DNA of 64,000 bases from Halobellus ruber (GCF_014212355.1 NZ_JACKXD010000002.1:124001-188000); one strand, 5' to 3'; counted from the stretch's first letter, positions 24,898 through 33,756 are shown. Translations and numbers: made by a program. The notes: generated from the sequence alone by a model not told the origin.

Positions 24898-26313
24898 GTG
24901 TCCGAGGAGCCTGTGGGGGGGCGTGTCCTCGTCGTCGTCCCGTCCGGGTCGGAGCGCGGCCCGAGCGGCGGTTCGTTCGTCCGTGGCGGCGACGCGTCCG
25001 GGGTCGGCCGTGGTGGGGGCGGATCCGCCGCTGGCGGCGGGGACGCTCCGGGGAGTGACAGCGGGCCCGGGGGGACCGCCGCCGACAACGAGAGTGACGC
25101 GTCCGTCGCCGACAGCGGCGGCCGAGCACCCGGCGGTCCGGCCGACCCGCCGGGGGACCCGTCCGGCGGGGAGGGCGGCGACTGTGACCCCGAGATCGTC
25201 GCCGACGGCATCGAGGACCGACTCGGGGCGGACGTGGTGCTCAGGGACGAACGGACGGCCGCGGAGTACCTCGAGGACCTCGGCCCGACGATCGACTGCG
25301 TCGTGGTTCTCGGACGGGAGGTCGAGCCGCTCGGCCGGCTGGCCGAGGATACGTCGATCCCGGCGGTCGTCTGTGAGCGTCCCGTCGTCGAGACGGACGC
25401 GGAAGACGGCACCGGGCCGATCCCCGTTGCGGCGCTCGCAGACCGCGTCCGCGCGGCCGTCAGGGCGGCCCGCAGACGGAGCGACCTCGAAGATCAGAAC
25501 ACGCAACTGACGGCGTTGAGCCGCTACGCCGGCGACATAACCGGGTGTGAGACCGTCGACGACGTCCTCGACCGGGCGGTGGAGGCCGCGACCGACGCCT
25601 TGGCGTTCGACTGCTGCGTGATCCTGCTGGTCGACGGCGACCGGCTGGTGCCGCGGGCGTCGGCACTGCCCGAACTGGACCTGACCCCGTCCGGCATCAC
25701 GGATGAGATCGCCGGCCGAACGCTGCAGACCGGGGAGGCTGAAGTCGTGACGGATATGCAGTCGGACCCCGACGCCGTCCCCGAACACGACGACCTCCAC
25801 GCGGTGTTGAGCGTCCCGATCGGTTCCCGGGGCGTCCTCCAGATCGCCTCCCGGTCCCACGATGCGTTCGACGAGCACGACAAGGAGTTCGCGGAGATCC
25901 TCGCGGGGTACACCCGCGAGGCGCTCGCCCGCCTCGAACGCGAGGTGACGCTCCGAGCCGAGCGCGACCGCCTCCACGCGTTCTACACGGCGGTGCCGGT
26001 CCCCATCCTCTGTGTCGAGCGGCAGGAGGGAGACCTCACAGTTGCGGATTCGAACGACGCCTACGAGGCGGCGTTCGACGGGAACCTCGCGGGGCGGCCG
26101 CTGTCGGCGGTGGTTCCAACGGAGGCGGAACAAAGGCGGTACGAGGCGGTGCTGGACGGGGGTGAGACCTCCCGGGGAACGGTCGTCAGGCGGGTCGACG
26201 ACCGGGAACGGGAGGTTCCGCTCACCGTCATCCCGGTGTCCCCGCCGGATGGATCTGCGTACGCCTTCGGCGTCTACCGGACCGAGCAGATCGACGGGGA
26301 CGGGCAGGGTTGA
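24898..26313 (+). CDS. Receiver-like/GAF/PAS signalling protein
   Basis: A GTG at 24898 gives about 471 residues (a TTG at 24856 is also in frame). The start at 24898 fits a TTTTAGG TATA-like box near 24866 and the family-like MSEEPVGGRVLVVV. A long Gly/Ser/Asp-rich insert (about residues 18-95) splits the first receiver-like strand from the rest. A GAF domain (about 215-345, CCVILLVDGDRL, AVLSVPIGSRGVLQIAS) and a PAS domain (about 360-465) follow. No histidine kinase or output domain is seen, so it may be a sensor that works with partner proteins. Confidence 0.75.
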   Translation: MSEEPVGGRVLVVVPSGSERGPSGGSFVRGGDASGVGRGGGGSAAGGGDAPGSDSGPGGTAADNESDASVADSGGRAPGGPADPPGDPSGGEGGDCDPEIVADGIEDRLGADVVLRDERTAAEYLEDLGPTIDCVVVLGREVEPLGRLAEDTSIPAVVCERPVVETDAEDGTGPIPVAALADRVRAAVRAARRRSDLEDQNTQLTALSRYAGDITGCETVDDVLDRAVEAATDALAFDCCVILLVDGDRLVPRASALPELDLTPSGITDEIAGRTLQTGEAEVVTDMQSDPDAVPEHDDLHAVLSVPIGSRGVLQIASRSHDAFDEHDKEFAEILAGYTREALARLEREVTLRAERDRLHAFYTAVPVPILCVERQEGDLTVADSNDAYEAAFDGNLAGRPLSAVVPTEAEQRRYEAVLDGGETSRGTVVRRVDDREREVPLTVIPVSPPDGSAYAFGVYRTEQIDGDGQG

Positions 26314-26410
26314 GCGGCGGCGCCGCGGGAGTTTCCGGAGCCGAGTGTGCCGTAGTCCCGCCCGCTCGCCCTCCGGTAGAACCAAACCGCGGGCCGCCGA
26401 AGGCGGGCGT

Positions 26411-26851
26411 ATGAGCGCCGACGCGGGAGGGGAACGCAACCGGCCGATCCGGTGTCTCATCGCGAAAGTGGGGCTCGACGGCCACGACCGGGGGGCACAC
26501 GTCATCGCCCGTGCGTTCCGGGACGCGGGGTTCGAGGTGGTCTACTCCGGCCTCCACCGCGCGCCCGAGGAGATCGTCCAGGCGGCGGTCCAGGAGGACG
26601 TCGACGTGCTCGGGATTTCGATCCTCTCGGGTGCGCACAACACCCTGGTCCCGAAGATCGTCGAGGGCCTCAAGGAGTACGGCGCCTTCACGGATACGCT
26701 TCTGATCGTCGGGGGGATCATCCCCGAGGAGGACCGCGACGGACTGCGGGAGATGGGCGTCGCAGCCATCTTCGGCCCGGGGACGCCGATGCAGGAGACC
26801 GTCGACTTCGTCCGCGAGAACGCCCCGGCCCGGACCGACGATCCGGCGTGA
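26411..26851 (+). CDS. Methylmalonyl-CoA mutase, B12-binding (small) subunit
   Basis: The 146-residue protein is a stand-alone cobalamin-binding domain. KVGLDGHDRGAHVIARAF holds the DxHxxG motif whose His ligates cobalt. SILSGAHNTLVPKIVEGLK and LLIVGGIIPEEDRDGLREMG complete the fold. It works with the large catalytic subunit, which is not in the window, to turn methylmalonyl-CoA into succinyl-CoA. MeaB follows after 7 bases. Confidence 0.93.
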   Translation: MSADAGGERNRPIRCLIAKVGLDGHDRGAHVIARAFRDAGFEVVYSGLHRAPEEIVQAAVQEDVDVLGISILSGAHNTLVPKIVEGLKEYGAFTDTLLIVGGIIPEEDRDGLREMGVAAIFGPGTPMQETVDFVRENAPARTDDPA

Positions 26852-26858
26852 GATCCCG

Positions 26859-28025
26859 ATGACCGACCCTTCCCACGACTCGAGTCCGGCGGCCGACCTC
26901 GACCCCGAGGTGGCCGATCGGAACCGACGGCTGGTCGCGGCGTTGCTCGACGGCGAACATCGCGCTTTAGCCCGCGTCATCTCCCGGATCGAGGACCGCG
27001 CGCCGGGCCACCGCGACCTGGTCTCCCGGCTTCACCCGCACACTGGAACCGCCGCGGTGATCGGGATCACCGGCAGCCCCGGCGCGGGGAAGTCGACGCT
27101 CGTGGACAAACTCGCGGCCGCCTACCGCGACCGTGGCGAGACGGTCGGCGTCGTCGCTGTCGACCCGGCGTCGCCGTACTCCGGCGGCTCGGTTTTGGGC
27201 GATCGGATCCGGATGGCCGCCACCGTCGGCGATATGGACGTGTTCGTCCGCTCGATGAGCGCCCGCGGTCGGCTCGGCGGCCTCTCGACGGCGACCACCG
27301 ACGCGGTCCACGCGCTCGACGCCTTCGGCAAGGACGTCGTGCTCGTCGAGACGGTCGGTGCCGGCCAGAACGAGGTCGACATCGTCCGGACCGCCGACAC
27401 GGTCGCGGTGGTGGTCCAGCCCGGCAGCGGGGACGACATCCAGATGCTGAAGGCCGGGATCCTGGAGATCGGCGACGTCTTCGCCGTCAACAAGGCGGAT
27501 ATGGACGGCGTCGACCGGCTGATCGCGGAACTCGAGGAGATGCTCCACCGCCGGGACGGAGACGGTGCGGGGGCCGGCAGCGCCGCCGGCCACCACGGCC
27601 CGGGGGCCGCTCCCGGCGACACTGACCCCACGGCCCCGGCCGATTCCGACTCCGGAGCCCCGGAGTGGGAGCCGCGCGTCGTCACGACGGTCGCGACCGC
27701 GGGCGAGGGTATCGACGACCTCGTCGACGCGTTCGACGCCCACGCGGCGTACCTTCGGGCGTCGGGCGCGGGAACGGAGCGGGCGCGGTCCCGCCACGCC
27801 GCGGAGATCCGGCGGCTCGTCCGCGAGGACGCGAACGTCCTCCTCGACGCCGAGATCCGGCGACGGGGTGGGCTCGACGCCCTCGCCGACCGCGTGCTCG
27901 CGGGGGAGACCGATCCCTATACGGTCGCCTCGGAGATCCTCGATCCGATCGCCGACTGCGTCGACGCCGCCGGGGAGGACGCGGCCACGGACGGCGACGA
28001 CCCGTCCGCACTCGGCGACGAGTGA
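26859..28025 (+). CDS. MeaB/ArgK-family GTPase (methylmalonyl-CoA mutase chaperone)
   Basis: MeaB protects and loads methylmalonyl-CoA mutase with cobalamin. The 388-residue protein has Walker A GITGSPGAGKSTLVDK, the VAVDPASPYSGGSVLGDR region, switch II VETVGAGQNEVD and the guanine motif VNKADMDG. A low-complexity insert (about residues 232-270, rich in Gly, Ala, Pro, Asp) is not found in bacterial MeaB. It sits just after the B12-binding subunit, as in many genomes, so function is secure. Confidence 0.93.
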   Translation: MTDPSHDSSPAADLDPEVADRNRRLVAALLDGEHRALARVISRIEDRAPGHRDLVSRLHPHTGTAAVIGITGSPGAGKSTLVDKLAAAYRDRGETVGVVAVDPASPYSGGSVLGDRIRMAATVGDMDVFVRSMSARGRLGGLSTATTDAVHALDAFGKDVVLVETVGAGQNEVDIVRTADTVAVVVQPGSGDDIQMLKAGILEIGDVFAVNKADMDGVDRLIAELEEMLHRRDGDGAGAGSAAGHHGPGAAPGDTDPTAPADSDSGAPEWEPRVVTTVATAGEGIDDLVDAFDAHAAYLRASGAGTERARSRHAAEIRRLVREDANVLLDAEIRRRGGLDALADRVLAGETDPYTVASEILDPIADCVDAAGEDAATDGDDPSALGDE

Positions 28026-28099
28026 GGGCACGGACCGCCGTACCGGGACCTGCGGCCGCTGCCAGCAACCTGAAGACGCTCCCGTCCCTGGATCCCGAT

Positions 28100-29023
28100 A
28101 TGAACGTCAGATCCGTTGCCGGCGGGCTCGCGGCGGGCGTCGGCGCCGCCGCGTTCGCAAACGCCGTGCTCCGACGGCGGGCACCCCCGCTGGAGCCGGC
28201 ACTCGACGGCACACGACGGACCTTCGCGTGGAACGACATCGACGTCCGGTACGCCGAGGCGGGCGACCCCGCCGACCCCGACCTCGTGCTCCTTCCGGGG
28301 ATCAACGCCGCGGGGTCGAACGGCGAGTACCGGAAGGTGTTCGACGACCTCGCGGACGACTACCACGTCGTCTCGCCTGACCTCCCGGGGTTCGGCACCT
28401 CCGAGCGGCCGCCGCTCCGGTACTCCGCGTCGCTGTACACCGAGTTCGTCCGTGACTTCCTCGCGGCGTTCGATTCGCCCGCGGTCGTCGCGTCGTCGAT
28501 CACCGGTGCCTACCTCCTCGACGTCGCCGACGACCTCGACCTCGCCTCGGTGGTCCTGATCTGCCCGACCGAACGCGGCGGCCCCGACCGGAACCTCACA
28601 CTCCGGGAACTGCTCCGGTCGCCGGTGGTCGGGGAAGCCCTGTTCAACCTCCTCACCTCGAAGCCGTCGATCCGGTACTTCAACGCCGACCACGGGTACT
28701 ACGACACCGACCGCGTGGACGAGTCGTGGATCGACTACGAGTGGCGGACCGCCCACCAGCCGAACGCGCGGTACGCCCCGGCGTCGTTCATCAGCGGCTT
28801 CCTCAACGCCGACGTCGACCTCGAAGCCGCGCTCGGCGATATCGACGTTCCCGTGACGCTGCTGTGGGGCCGCGAGGCGGAGATCACGCCGTTGCGCCGC
28901 GGGCGCGACCTCGCCGAGGCCGCCGACTGCCGACTGGTGGTGGTCGACGACGCCAAACTCCTCCCGCACGTCGAGTTCCCCGCGCAGGTCTTAGACGTTC
29001 TCGACGGGGCGCTCGAACGGTGA
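28100..29023 (+). CDS. Alpha/beta hydrolase
   Basis: From the ATG at 28100 the product has 307 residues. VLLPGINAAGSNGEYRKVFD and VVSPDLPGFGTSERPPL are typical alpha/beta-hydrolase blocks. The nucleophile is probably the second Ser of VVASSITGAYLL, which is a weak GxSxG-like turn; the late Asp lies in LLWGREAEITP or nearby, and His in KLLPHVEFP. The N-terminus (VAGGLAAGVGAAAFANAVLR) is hydrophobic and may anchor it to the membrane. The substrate is unknown. Confidence 0.75.
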   Translation: MNVRSVAGGLAAGVGAAAFANAVLRRRAPPLEPALDGTRRTFAWNDIDVRYAEAGDPADPDLVLLPGINAAGSNGEYRKVFDDLADDYHVVSPDLPGFGTSERPPLRYSASLYTEFVRDFLAAFDSPAVVASSITGAYLLDVADDLDLASVVLICPTERGGPDRNLTLRELLRSPVVGEALFNLLTSKPSIRYFNADHGYYDTDRVDESWIDYEWRTAHQPNARYAPASFISGFLNADVDLEAALGDIDVPVTLLWGREAEITPLRRGRDLAEAADCRLVVVDDAKLLPHVEFPAQVLDVLDGALER

Positions 29024-29121
29024 CTCCCGGCCGGTGGTGGGCCCGCGCCCCGCGTCGGCGTCGCACCCTCGACCGGTGACGAACCCACGGGTCTTTTGAC
29101 CCGACCGGCGTACCGTCCCGT

Positions 29122-29163
29122 ATGCGCTGGAGCGATCCGGGCAACGCGGAGGGCCGGCAGTGA
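29122..29163 (+). CDS. Candidate 13-codon leader ORF coupled to the NAD-kinase-like gene
   Basis: The ATG at 29122 opens MRWSDPGNAEGRQ and the TGA at 29161-29163 overlaps the GTG of the next gene (GTGA). A TCTTTTGA box at 29092-29099 is about 27 bases before the ATG, so it would be the first codon of a leaderless message. It may let ribosomes start the downstream gene by coupling. No protein evidence is available. Confidence 0.35.
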   Translation: MRWSDPGNAEGRQ

Positions 29164-29891
29164 GCGAGGTCCCGGTCGTGGTCGTCGCCGAAGGACGGCC
29201 CCTCGCCGACGCGCTTGCGGGCACCGACGCCCGCGTGGAGCGTGTTGCCCCTGACGCCGTGGTCCCTGACGCGCTCGACGGTGCTCGGATCGCGTTCGCG
29301 GTCGGGGAGCCCGCGCTGCTCGCGGTCGCCCGACACCGCCCCGAGACACCCATCGCACCCGTCGCGGCCGGTGTCGGCCGCTACGACCTCGCCGAGCGCG
29401 CGGCCGGCGCCGTCGTCGAGGCCGCCGGCGACGGCGACCTCCGAACGGTCGCCCACCCGCTTTTCGACGTCGCGGTCGCAGGCGAACGCGCGGGCAGCGC
29501 GGTCGCCGACGTGACGCTTCTGACCGCCGAACCCGCCCGGATCTCGGAGTTCGGGATCGGTTCCACGGACGGCTGGTTCGAGACCGTCCGCGCCGACGGG
29601 GTCGTCGTTGCGACGCCGCTGGGCAGTACGGGCTACGCCCGCGACGCCGGCGCCCCCGTGATCGCCCCCGGGACCGGCCTCGTCGCGGTCCCCGTGTCGG
29701 CGTACGCGATGCACGCCCACCCGTGGGTGCTCCGCCCGCCGATGTCGCTGTCGGTGGAGCGCGACGAGGCCGACGTGACGCTCCGTCTCGACGACGAGGA
29801 AGTCCGGTCGGTGCCGCCGGACGCCCCCGTCGACGTCGGGACGAACGGGTCGCTATCGCTCGTCGCCGCCCGGCAGTTCTCGACCGATTGA
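29160..29891 (+). CDS. Degenerate NAD-kinase-like protein
   Basis: The protein has 243 residues. The C-terminal half has recognisable ATP-NAD kinase features: FGIGSTDGWFETVRADGVVV, then ATPLGSTGYARDAGAPVIAP, and PVSAYAMHAHPWVLRPPMSL. The N-terminal half, where NAD kinases carry the GGDGT nucleotide motif, shows no such sequence. It may be a non-catalytic or altered member next to a normal NAD kinase elsewhere in the genome. The GTG start overlaps the stop of a 13-codon ORF. Confidence 0.7.
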   Translation: MSEVPVVVVAEGRPLADALAGTDARVERVAPDAVVPDALDGARIAFAVGEPALLAVARHRPETPIAPVAAGVGRYDLAERAAGAVVEAAGDGDLRTVAHPLFDVAVAGERAGSAVADVTLLTAEPARISEFGIGSTDGWFETVRADGVVVATPLGSTGYARDAGAPVIAPGTGLVAVPVSAYAMHAHPWVLRPPMSLSVERDEADVTLRLDDEEVRSVPPDAPVDVGTNGSLSLVAARQFSTD

Positions 29892-29916
29892 GTCGGATCC
29901 GTGGTGGCTCGCCGCT

Positions 29917-30366
29917 TCAGACCACGGCGTTCCAGAGCGGCTCGATCACGAAAAACAGACTCTGGTAGCCCGCATACAGCAGCGCGAACACCGACGCCCC
30001 GATGGCTGCGACCGGCCGGTCGAGGTCCTTGCTCTTCGAGCGGGCCTCGACACACCGCGACTCGTACTCGAAGAAGTCCGAGACGAAAACCGAGAGCGCG
30101 AGCACCGACATCACCATCCCGCCGTGTGGTTCGACGATCAGGTAAACCAGCGACGACAGCACCAGCCCCAGATTGGTCGCGGTGTGGGGCGGCCACCGGC
30201 TGAGCGCCTCGTCGTCGTCACCCGCCGCCGCCTGCGACTCGTGGCGGCTGTGCTGGATGATCCGGGTGATCATGTTTCCGACCGCGAACGCGAGGATGAC
30301 GAAGGGGAGAACCGGCGCGACGGCCTCAAGCGCACCGATGGGGACGAGAAACTGTAGCGGTTGCAT
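29917..30366 (-). CDS. Haloarchaeal membrane protein of the cytochrome b cluster
   Basis: From the ATG at 30366 the protein has 149 residues and about four membrane helices (PVLPFVILAFAVGNMI; NLGLVLSSLVYLIVE; VMSVLALSVFVSDFF; ASVFALLYAGYQSLFFV). A charged loop with RHESQAAAGDDDEAL lies on one side. No cofactor motif is clear. It is last in the leftward cluster with cytochrome b and halocyanin, so it may be an accessory subunit. That is inference. Confidence 0.7.
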   Translation of the reverse strand: MQPLQFLVPIGALEAVAPVLPFVILAFAVGNMITRIIQHSRHESQAAAGDDDEALSRWPPHTATNLGLVLSSLVYLIVEPHGGMVMSVLALSVFVSDFFEYESRCVEARSKSKDLDRPVAAIGASVFALLYAGYQSLFFVIEPLWNAVV

Positions 30367-30418
30367 ACTCGGGGATGCGCACACGAGTCATTAGAGTTTT
30401 TCCAATCGCACCCGGGGC

Positions 30419-30694
30419 CTATCCGGCGCGTTCGTCGAGGGCCTCGCTGGCGCGCCGCACGGCGGGGATGAGCACCCAGAAGGTCAGCGCGCCGATGATC
30501 GCGAACCAGAAGAACACGTCCATCAGGACGACGCCCAGCGAGTCGAACATCGTCGCCGACTCCGAGAGCTCGACGGGGGCCACCAGCTGCTGTTCGCTCT
30601 CGAAGCTCGGCGTGCGGTACCACCCGGCGAGTACCATCCACGCCAGCCCGGCGCCGGTGAAGATGCTCAGTCCCTTGATGAACTCGTCAGCCAT
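30419..30694 (-). CDS. Small two-helix membrane protein of the cytochrome b cluster
   Basis: The ATG at 30694 gives 91 residues, MADEFIKGLSIFTGAGLAWM, with one helix near residues 8-22 and another near 51-75 (VVLMDVFFWFAIIGALTFWV). The middle loop has FESEQQLVAPVELSES. It overlaps the end of the gene at 30687 by eight bases, so the two are coupled. The function is unknown. Confidence 0.65.
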   Translation of the reverse strand: MADEFIKGLSIFTGAGLAWMVLAGWYRTPSFESEQQLVAPVELSESATMFDSLGVVLMDVFFWFAIIGALTFWVLIPAVRRASEALDERAG

Positions 30695-31082
30695 CGTTGT
30701 CTGGACCTTCGTCGGAGTCCTCTTGAGGCTTTCCCATCCCCGCCGCACGGAACCGGGTCCCGACGACGTACACCCCGGCGCCGAACCCGATGATCCCCAG
30801 ACCGGCCGCGGCGAAGAGCGTACTCAGAATGCTGTCCGCGACGCCGACGCCGCCGGCCGATAGGAGGGCGCGGACGATCCCACCCAGGAAACTCACGTTG
30901 AGCGTCGCAGCGTCGAGGAGCATAAACCCGAACACGACGCTCACCACCGCGATCAGCGTCGAAAACACGGTCACGGTCTTGTAGAGCCGCATCGGGACGA
31001 CGATGTCGCGGCCGCCCCCGCCCGTGTCGGTCCGCGGCTCTCCCTCGTCCGCCGCCGCGCCCGTGGCGTCTCCGTCGGTCAT
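30687..31082 (-). CDS. Small membrane protein of the cytochrome b cluster
   Basis: The ATG at 31082 gives 131 residues. A Gly/Asp-rich cytoplasmic start (MTDGDATGAAADEGEPRTDT) is followed by two or three helices (VFSTLIAVVSVVFGFMLLDA; SILSTLFAAAGLGIIGFGAG) and an acidic tail. No family function is known to me. It is co-directional with cytochrome b and overlaps the next gene. Confidence 0.65.
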   Translation of the reverse strand: MTDGDATGAAADEGEPRTDTGGGGRDIVVPMRLYKTVTVFSTLIAVVSVVFGFMLLDAATLNVSFLGGIVRALLSAGGVGVADSILSTLFAAAGLGIIGFGAGVYVVGTRFRAAGMGKPQEDSDEGPDNDG

Positions 31083-31190
31083 CGTCCGTACTACGCGGGG
31101 CACCGAAATGGGCCTTTCCGTGTGGAGACGTCGGAGCGCGGGGAGAGAACTGAAGCGGCCAGCCGCGGACGGCCCGAGCGCGTCGGGCCG

Positions 31191-31973
31191 CTATTTCGGC
31201 GGTCGGAGCCGGTAGTACCGGCGGTTGAGGTCGTACATATACCCCTCGCGCATCGTCTTCAGCACCGCCCACGTGACGAACCCGCCGACGATCGGTACGA
31301 GGAACGTCAGGTCGAAGAGCAGATGAAGGTTCATCGGGATCAGGTTCTTCGCGGAGTAGACGCTGATCGTGAACGCGAAGAGCACGCCGCCGACGCCGAC
31401 GGCCGCCCAGAACGGCTGCTCGACGGGGCGCCGGGCGCTTCCCTTGTTGAGGAAGGGAACGATGGCGACGAACCCGACCACGACGATGTTCGCGAGCACG
31501 CCGTAGGTCCGGTCGGCCATCAGCTTCTGGCCACCCAGGATCGACAGGTCCGGGTTCAGGGGACCGAGCTTGAGTAACCCGAAGGACCAGTAGAGATACC
31601 AGTCCGGCAGGATGATCGCGGGCGTGCTCGACGGATCGGCGGGGTCGCCGATGTGCGGCGGCAGCGTCGCCGACAGGAAGATCAACATTCCCACGAAGAA
31701 GCTCGCGATCGCGAGGTTCCGGATGACCTCGTGGGGCCACGTCGGGAACGCGAGCACGTCGCGCTCGACGTAGTCGGACTCCTGGCGGAGGTCCTGATCC
31801 TCGCGGCGGGCCCGTTCGAAGTACTCGTAGGTGAGCTGTGAGAGCCCCTGGGTGCGCTCCTTGCGCTCGCGCCACGTCGGGGTCTCGTCGTCCGGCGCGA
31901 CGATGCCACTCCCGTCAGCGCGGGGCTGTTCGGCCTCGGATTCGGTCTTTGAGTCGGTTGTGTCGTCGGTCAT
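31191..31973 (-). CDS. Cytochrome b C-terminal subunit (PetD/subunit IV-like)
   Basis: The 260-residue protein has a long hydrophilic N-terminal extension (about 1-80) and then membrane helices. PAIILPDWYLYW holds the quinol-site motif, here PDWY instead of PEWY. Three helices follow (NIVVVGFVAIVPFLN; FWAAVGVGGVLFAFTISVY; LLFDLTFLVPIVGGFVTWAV). With the N-terminal part at 31977 it forms the haem b core of a quinol-oxidising bc-type complex. The two genes are three bases apart. Confidence 0.9.
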   Translation of the reverse strand: MTDDTTDSKTESEAEQPRADGSGIVAPDDETPTWRERKERTQGLSQLTYEYFERARREDQDLRQESDYVERDVLAFPTWPHEVIRNLAIASFFVGMLIFLSATLPPHIGDPADPSSTPAIILPDWYLYWSFGLLKLGPLNPDLSILGGQKLMADRTYGVLANIVVVGFVAIVPFLNKGSARRPVEQPFWAAVGVGGVLFAFTISVYSAKNLIPMNLHLLFDLTFLVPIVGGFVTWAVLKTMREGYMYDLNRRYYRLRPPK

Positions 31974-31976
31974 TGT

Positions 31977-32783
31977 TTAGTGGGGTTCCGCGATGCCCTG
32001 CACCCAGACGATGCCGATGTGGATGGCGATCAGCGTCGTCACCACGAACGGCAACAGGAACACGTGGATGATATACATCCGTTGTAGCGTCGCCTGGCTC
32101 AACGAGAAGCCGCCGAACAGGAGCTGGGCGACCCACTCGCCGGCCAGCGGGATCGACAGCGACATCTCGACGCCGATCTGGCCGGCCCAGAACGCGAGCT
32201 GGTCCCACGGCAGCAGGTAGCCGGTGTACCCGAACACCATCGTCAGGCTGATCAACACGATGCCGATCAGCCAGTTGAGCTCCCGCGGTTCCTTGTACGC
32301 CCCGGTGAAGTACACCCGGAGCATGTGGAGGAACACCGCCGCGACCATCACCTGCGCGGACCACCGGTGGATCGACCGGAGCATATAGCCGAACTGGAGG
32401 TCCCGCATGATGAACGCGATGCTCTCGTAGGCGACGGTGCCGGCGGCCTCCGTCCCCGCCGCGGCCGAGGGGCTGTAGTAGAAGCCCAACAGTGCGCCGG
32501 AGATGGCGGCGACCACGTACGCCAGGGTGGAGAACAGTCCCAGCGTGTACAGCGGGTACCAGTACCAGAACTTGTTGTCGAGGTTGTACTGCTCGGTGTG
32601 GCTCTTCGGCATCTGGAGGTTGACCTTGTAATAGAGGTTCTCCATCAGCTCCAGATAATCGACGATGCGGAGCCGCTTGTCGAGCCAGATGAGGGTGGTC
32701 AGGAAGGCCGTCTCCACGGGGGAGAGGTCCTTCTCCTTCATCCACCCCTTGTGATCGTACTCGTCTTTCTTTTCGAGGCTCAT
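31977..32783 (-). CDS. Cytochrome b N-terminal subunit (PetB/b6-like)
   Basis: From the ATG at 32783 the protein has 268 residues. The four haem histidines are in two helix pairs: RSIHRWSAQVMVAAVFLHML and YIIHVFLLPFVVTTLIAIHI. GYTGYLLPWDQLAFWAGQIG is the conserved quinol-site stretch. It lacks the second half (PEWY region), which is the separate gene at 31191, as in cytochrome b6f. The frame is open upstream to 32891, but that overlaps the 32786 gene. Confidence 0.93.
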   Translation of the reverse strand: MSLEKKDEYDHKGWMKEKDLSPVETAFLTTLIWLDKRLRIVDYLELMENLYYKVNLQMPKSHTEQYNLDNKFWYWYPLYTLGLFSTLAYVVAAISGALLGFYYSPSAAAGTEAAGTVAYESIAFIMRDLQFGYMLRSIHRWSAQVMVAAVFLHMLRVYFTGAYKEPRELNWLIGIVLISLTMVFGYTGYLLPWDQLAFWAGQIGVEMSLSIPLAGEWVAQLLFGGFSLSQATLQRMYIIHVFLLPFVVTTLIAIHIGIVWVQGIAEPH

Positions 32784-32785
32784 TG

Positions 32786-33172
32786 TTATCGCTTGTAGTA
32801 CGGGTAGATCGCCCGTTTGACGTGGTCCCACGCGCCGTCGGCGAACGGCGTGCCGTCGACGTCGTCCTCGCGGATGTAGAGGTCCTCCCACTTCCGACGC
32901 CGCTTCTTGACGATCACGACGTCCGGGAGGAACTCCTTTCTGTACATCGCCAGGATGAACGCCAGGTCAATGAAAATGACGGCTAACACCGCGCCGAGGT
33001 ACATGTTCCCGGTCTCGGTCAGCCCCCACCCGGAGACGAGACCGTAGGTGAACAGGAACACGAACAGGACCTCGATGACGGTGAGCAGCACGATCGCGAT
33101 CGCCGCGGCGGTACTCTCACGCGCCGGTTCGTACCGGTGGATGTCGCCGTAGGTGCTTCCGCTGGATGACAT
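32786..33172 (-). CDS. Membrane protein between halocyanin and cytochrome b
   Basis: The product has 128 residues with two helices (AAAIAIVLLTVIEVLFVFLF, then YLGAVLAVIFIDLAFILAMY) and a basic cytoplasmic tail (KKRRRKWEDLYIRE). Its first base overlaps the last of the halocyanin gene, so they are translationally linked. It is probably a structural subunit of the same complex, occupying the place where a Rieske gene might be expected. It has no cysteine pair for an iron-sulfur cluster. Confidence 0.75.
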   Translation of the reverse strand: MSSSGSTYGDIHRYEPARESTAAAIAIVLLTVIEVLFVFLFTYGLVSGWGLTETGNMYLGAVLAVIFIDLAFILAMYRKEFLPDVVIVKKRRRKWEDLYIREDDVDGTPFADGAWDHVKRAIYPYYKR

Positions 33173-33756
33173 TACGAGTTCCTCCCGGTGCCCGTGTGTG
33201 CGGACTCACCGTATTTCAGCACGTAGAACGTGAAGATGATCGTCACGATGATCCCGAGGATCGTGGCGGCACCGACCCAGTGGGCGTGGATCGGGACGCC
33301 GAAGGAGTGGAGTTCCTTCTTGCCGCCCCCGCCGCCCCCGGCGTTGGGGTTCTCGACGACCTCGATGGAACCGACCATTCCGGCAGTCTGGTGGGGGTCA
33401 CAGTAGTACTCGTAGGTACCGAGCGTCTCGAAGGTGTGCTCGTAGGTGAACCCGGAGTTCTCGAGGGGCTCGTGGCCCTCCCAGCCGGCGCCCTCCGGCT
33501 GGCTGTCGACGACGATGTTGTGGTTGTTCGACTCCCAGACGAACTCGACCGTCGTCCCGGGAGCGATCTGCAGGGGCTCGTCGGTACCGGGCGAGAACAC
33601 TAGAGATCCGCCGGGGCCGACCGTGACCGTGGCTGTCCCGCCCCCACCGCCGCCCTCGGTTTCCTCCTGTGCGGCTCCGAGGCCGGAGGTCGTGGCGGCG
33701 GCCGTCGCGGCGCCAGCAGGGACGCTTGCCGTCCGTAGGAAGTCCCGCCGTTTCAT
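33172..33756 (-). CDS. Halocyanin of the cytochrome b complex
   Basis: The 194-residue protein has a Tat signal (MKRRDFLRTASVPAGA), a Gly-rich spacer, a cupredoxin domain and a C-terminal membrane anchor (about residues 158-178). Copper ligands: His in SNNHNIVVDS, Cys in YEYYCDPHQTAGM plus the next His and Met. It lies directly before cytochrome b and is probably the electron acceptor of that complex, taking the role usually played by a Rieske or c-type cytochrome. A CTTTAAACG box at 33783-33791 suits a leaderless start. Its cupredoxin part is nearly identical to the copy at 21281. Confidence 0.92.
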   Translation of the reverse strand: MKRRDFLRTASVPAGAATAAATTSGLGAAQEETEGGGGGGTATVTVGPGGSLVFSPGTDEPLQIAPGTTVEFVWESNNHNIVVDSQPEGAGWEGHEPLENSGFTYEHTFETLGTYEYYCDPHQTAGMVGSIEVVENPNAGGGGGGKKELHSFGVPIHAHWVGAATILGIIVTIIFTFYVLKYGESAHTGTGRNS

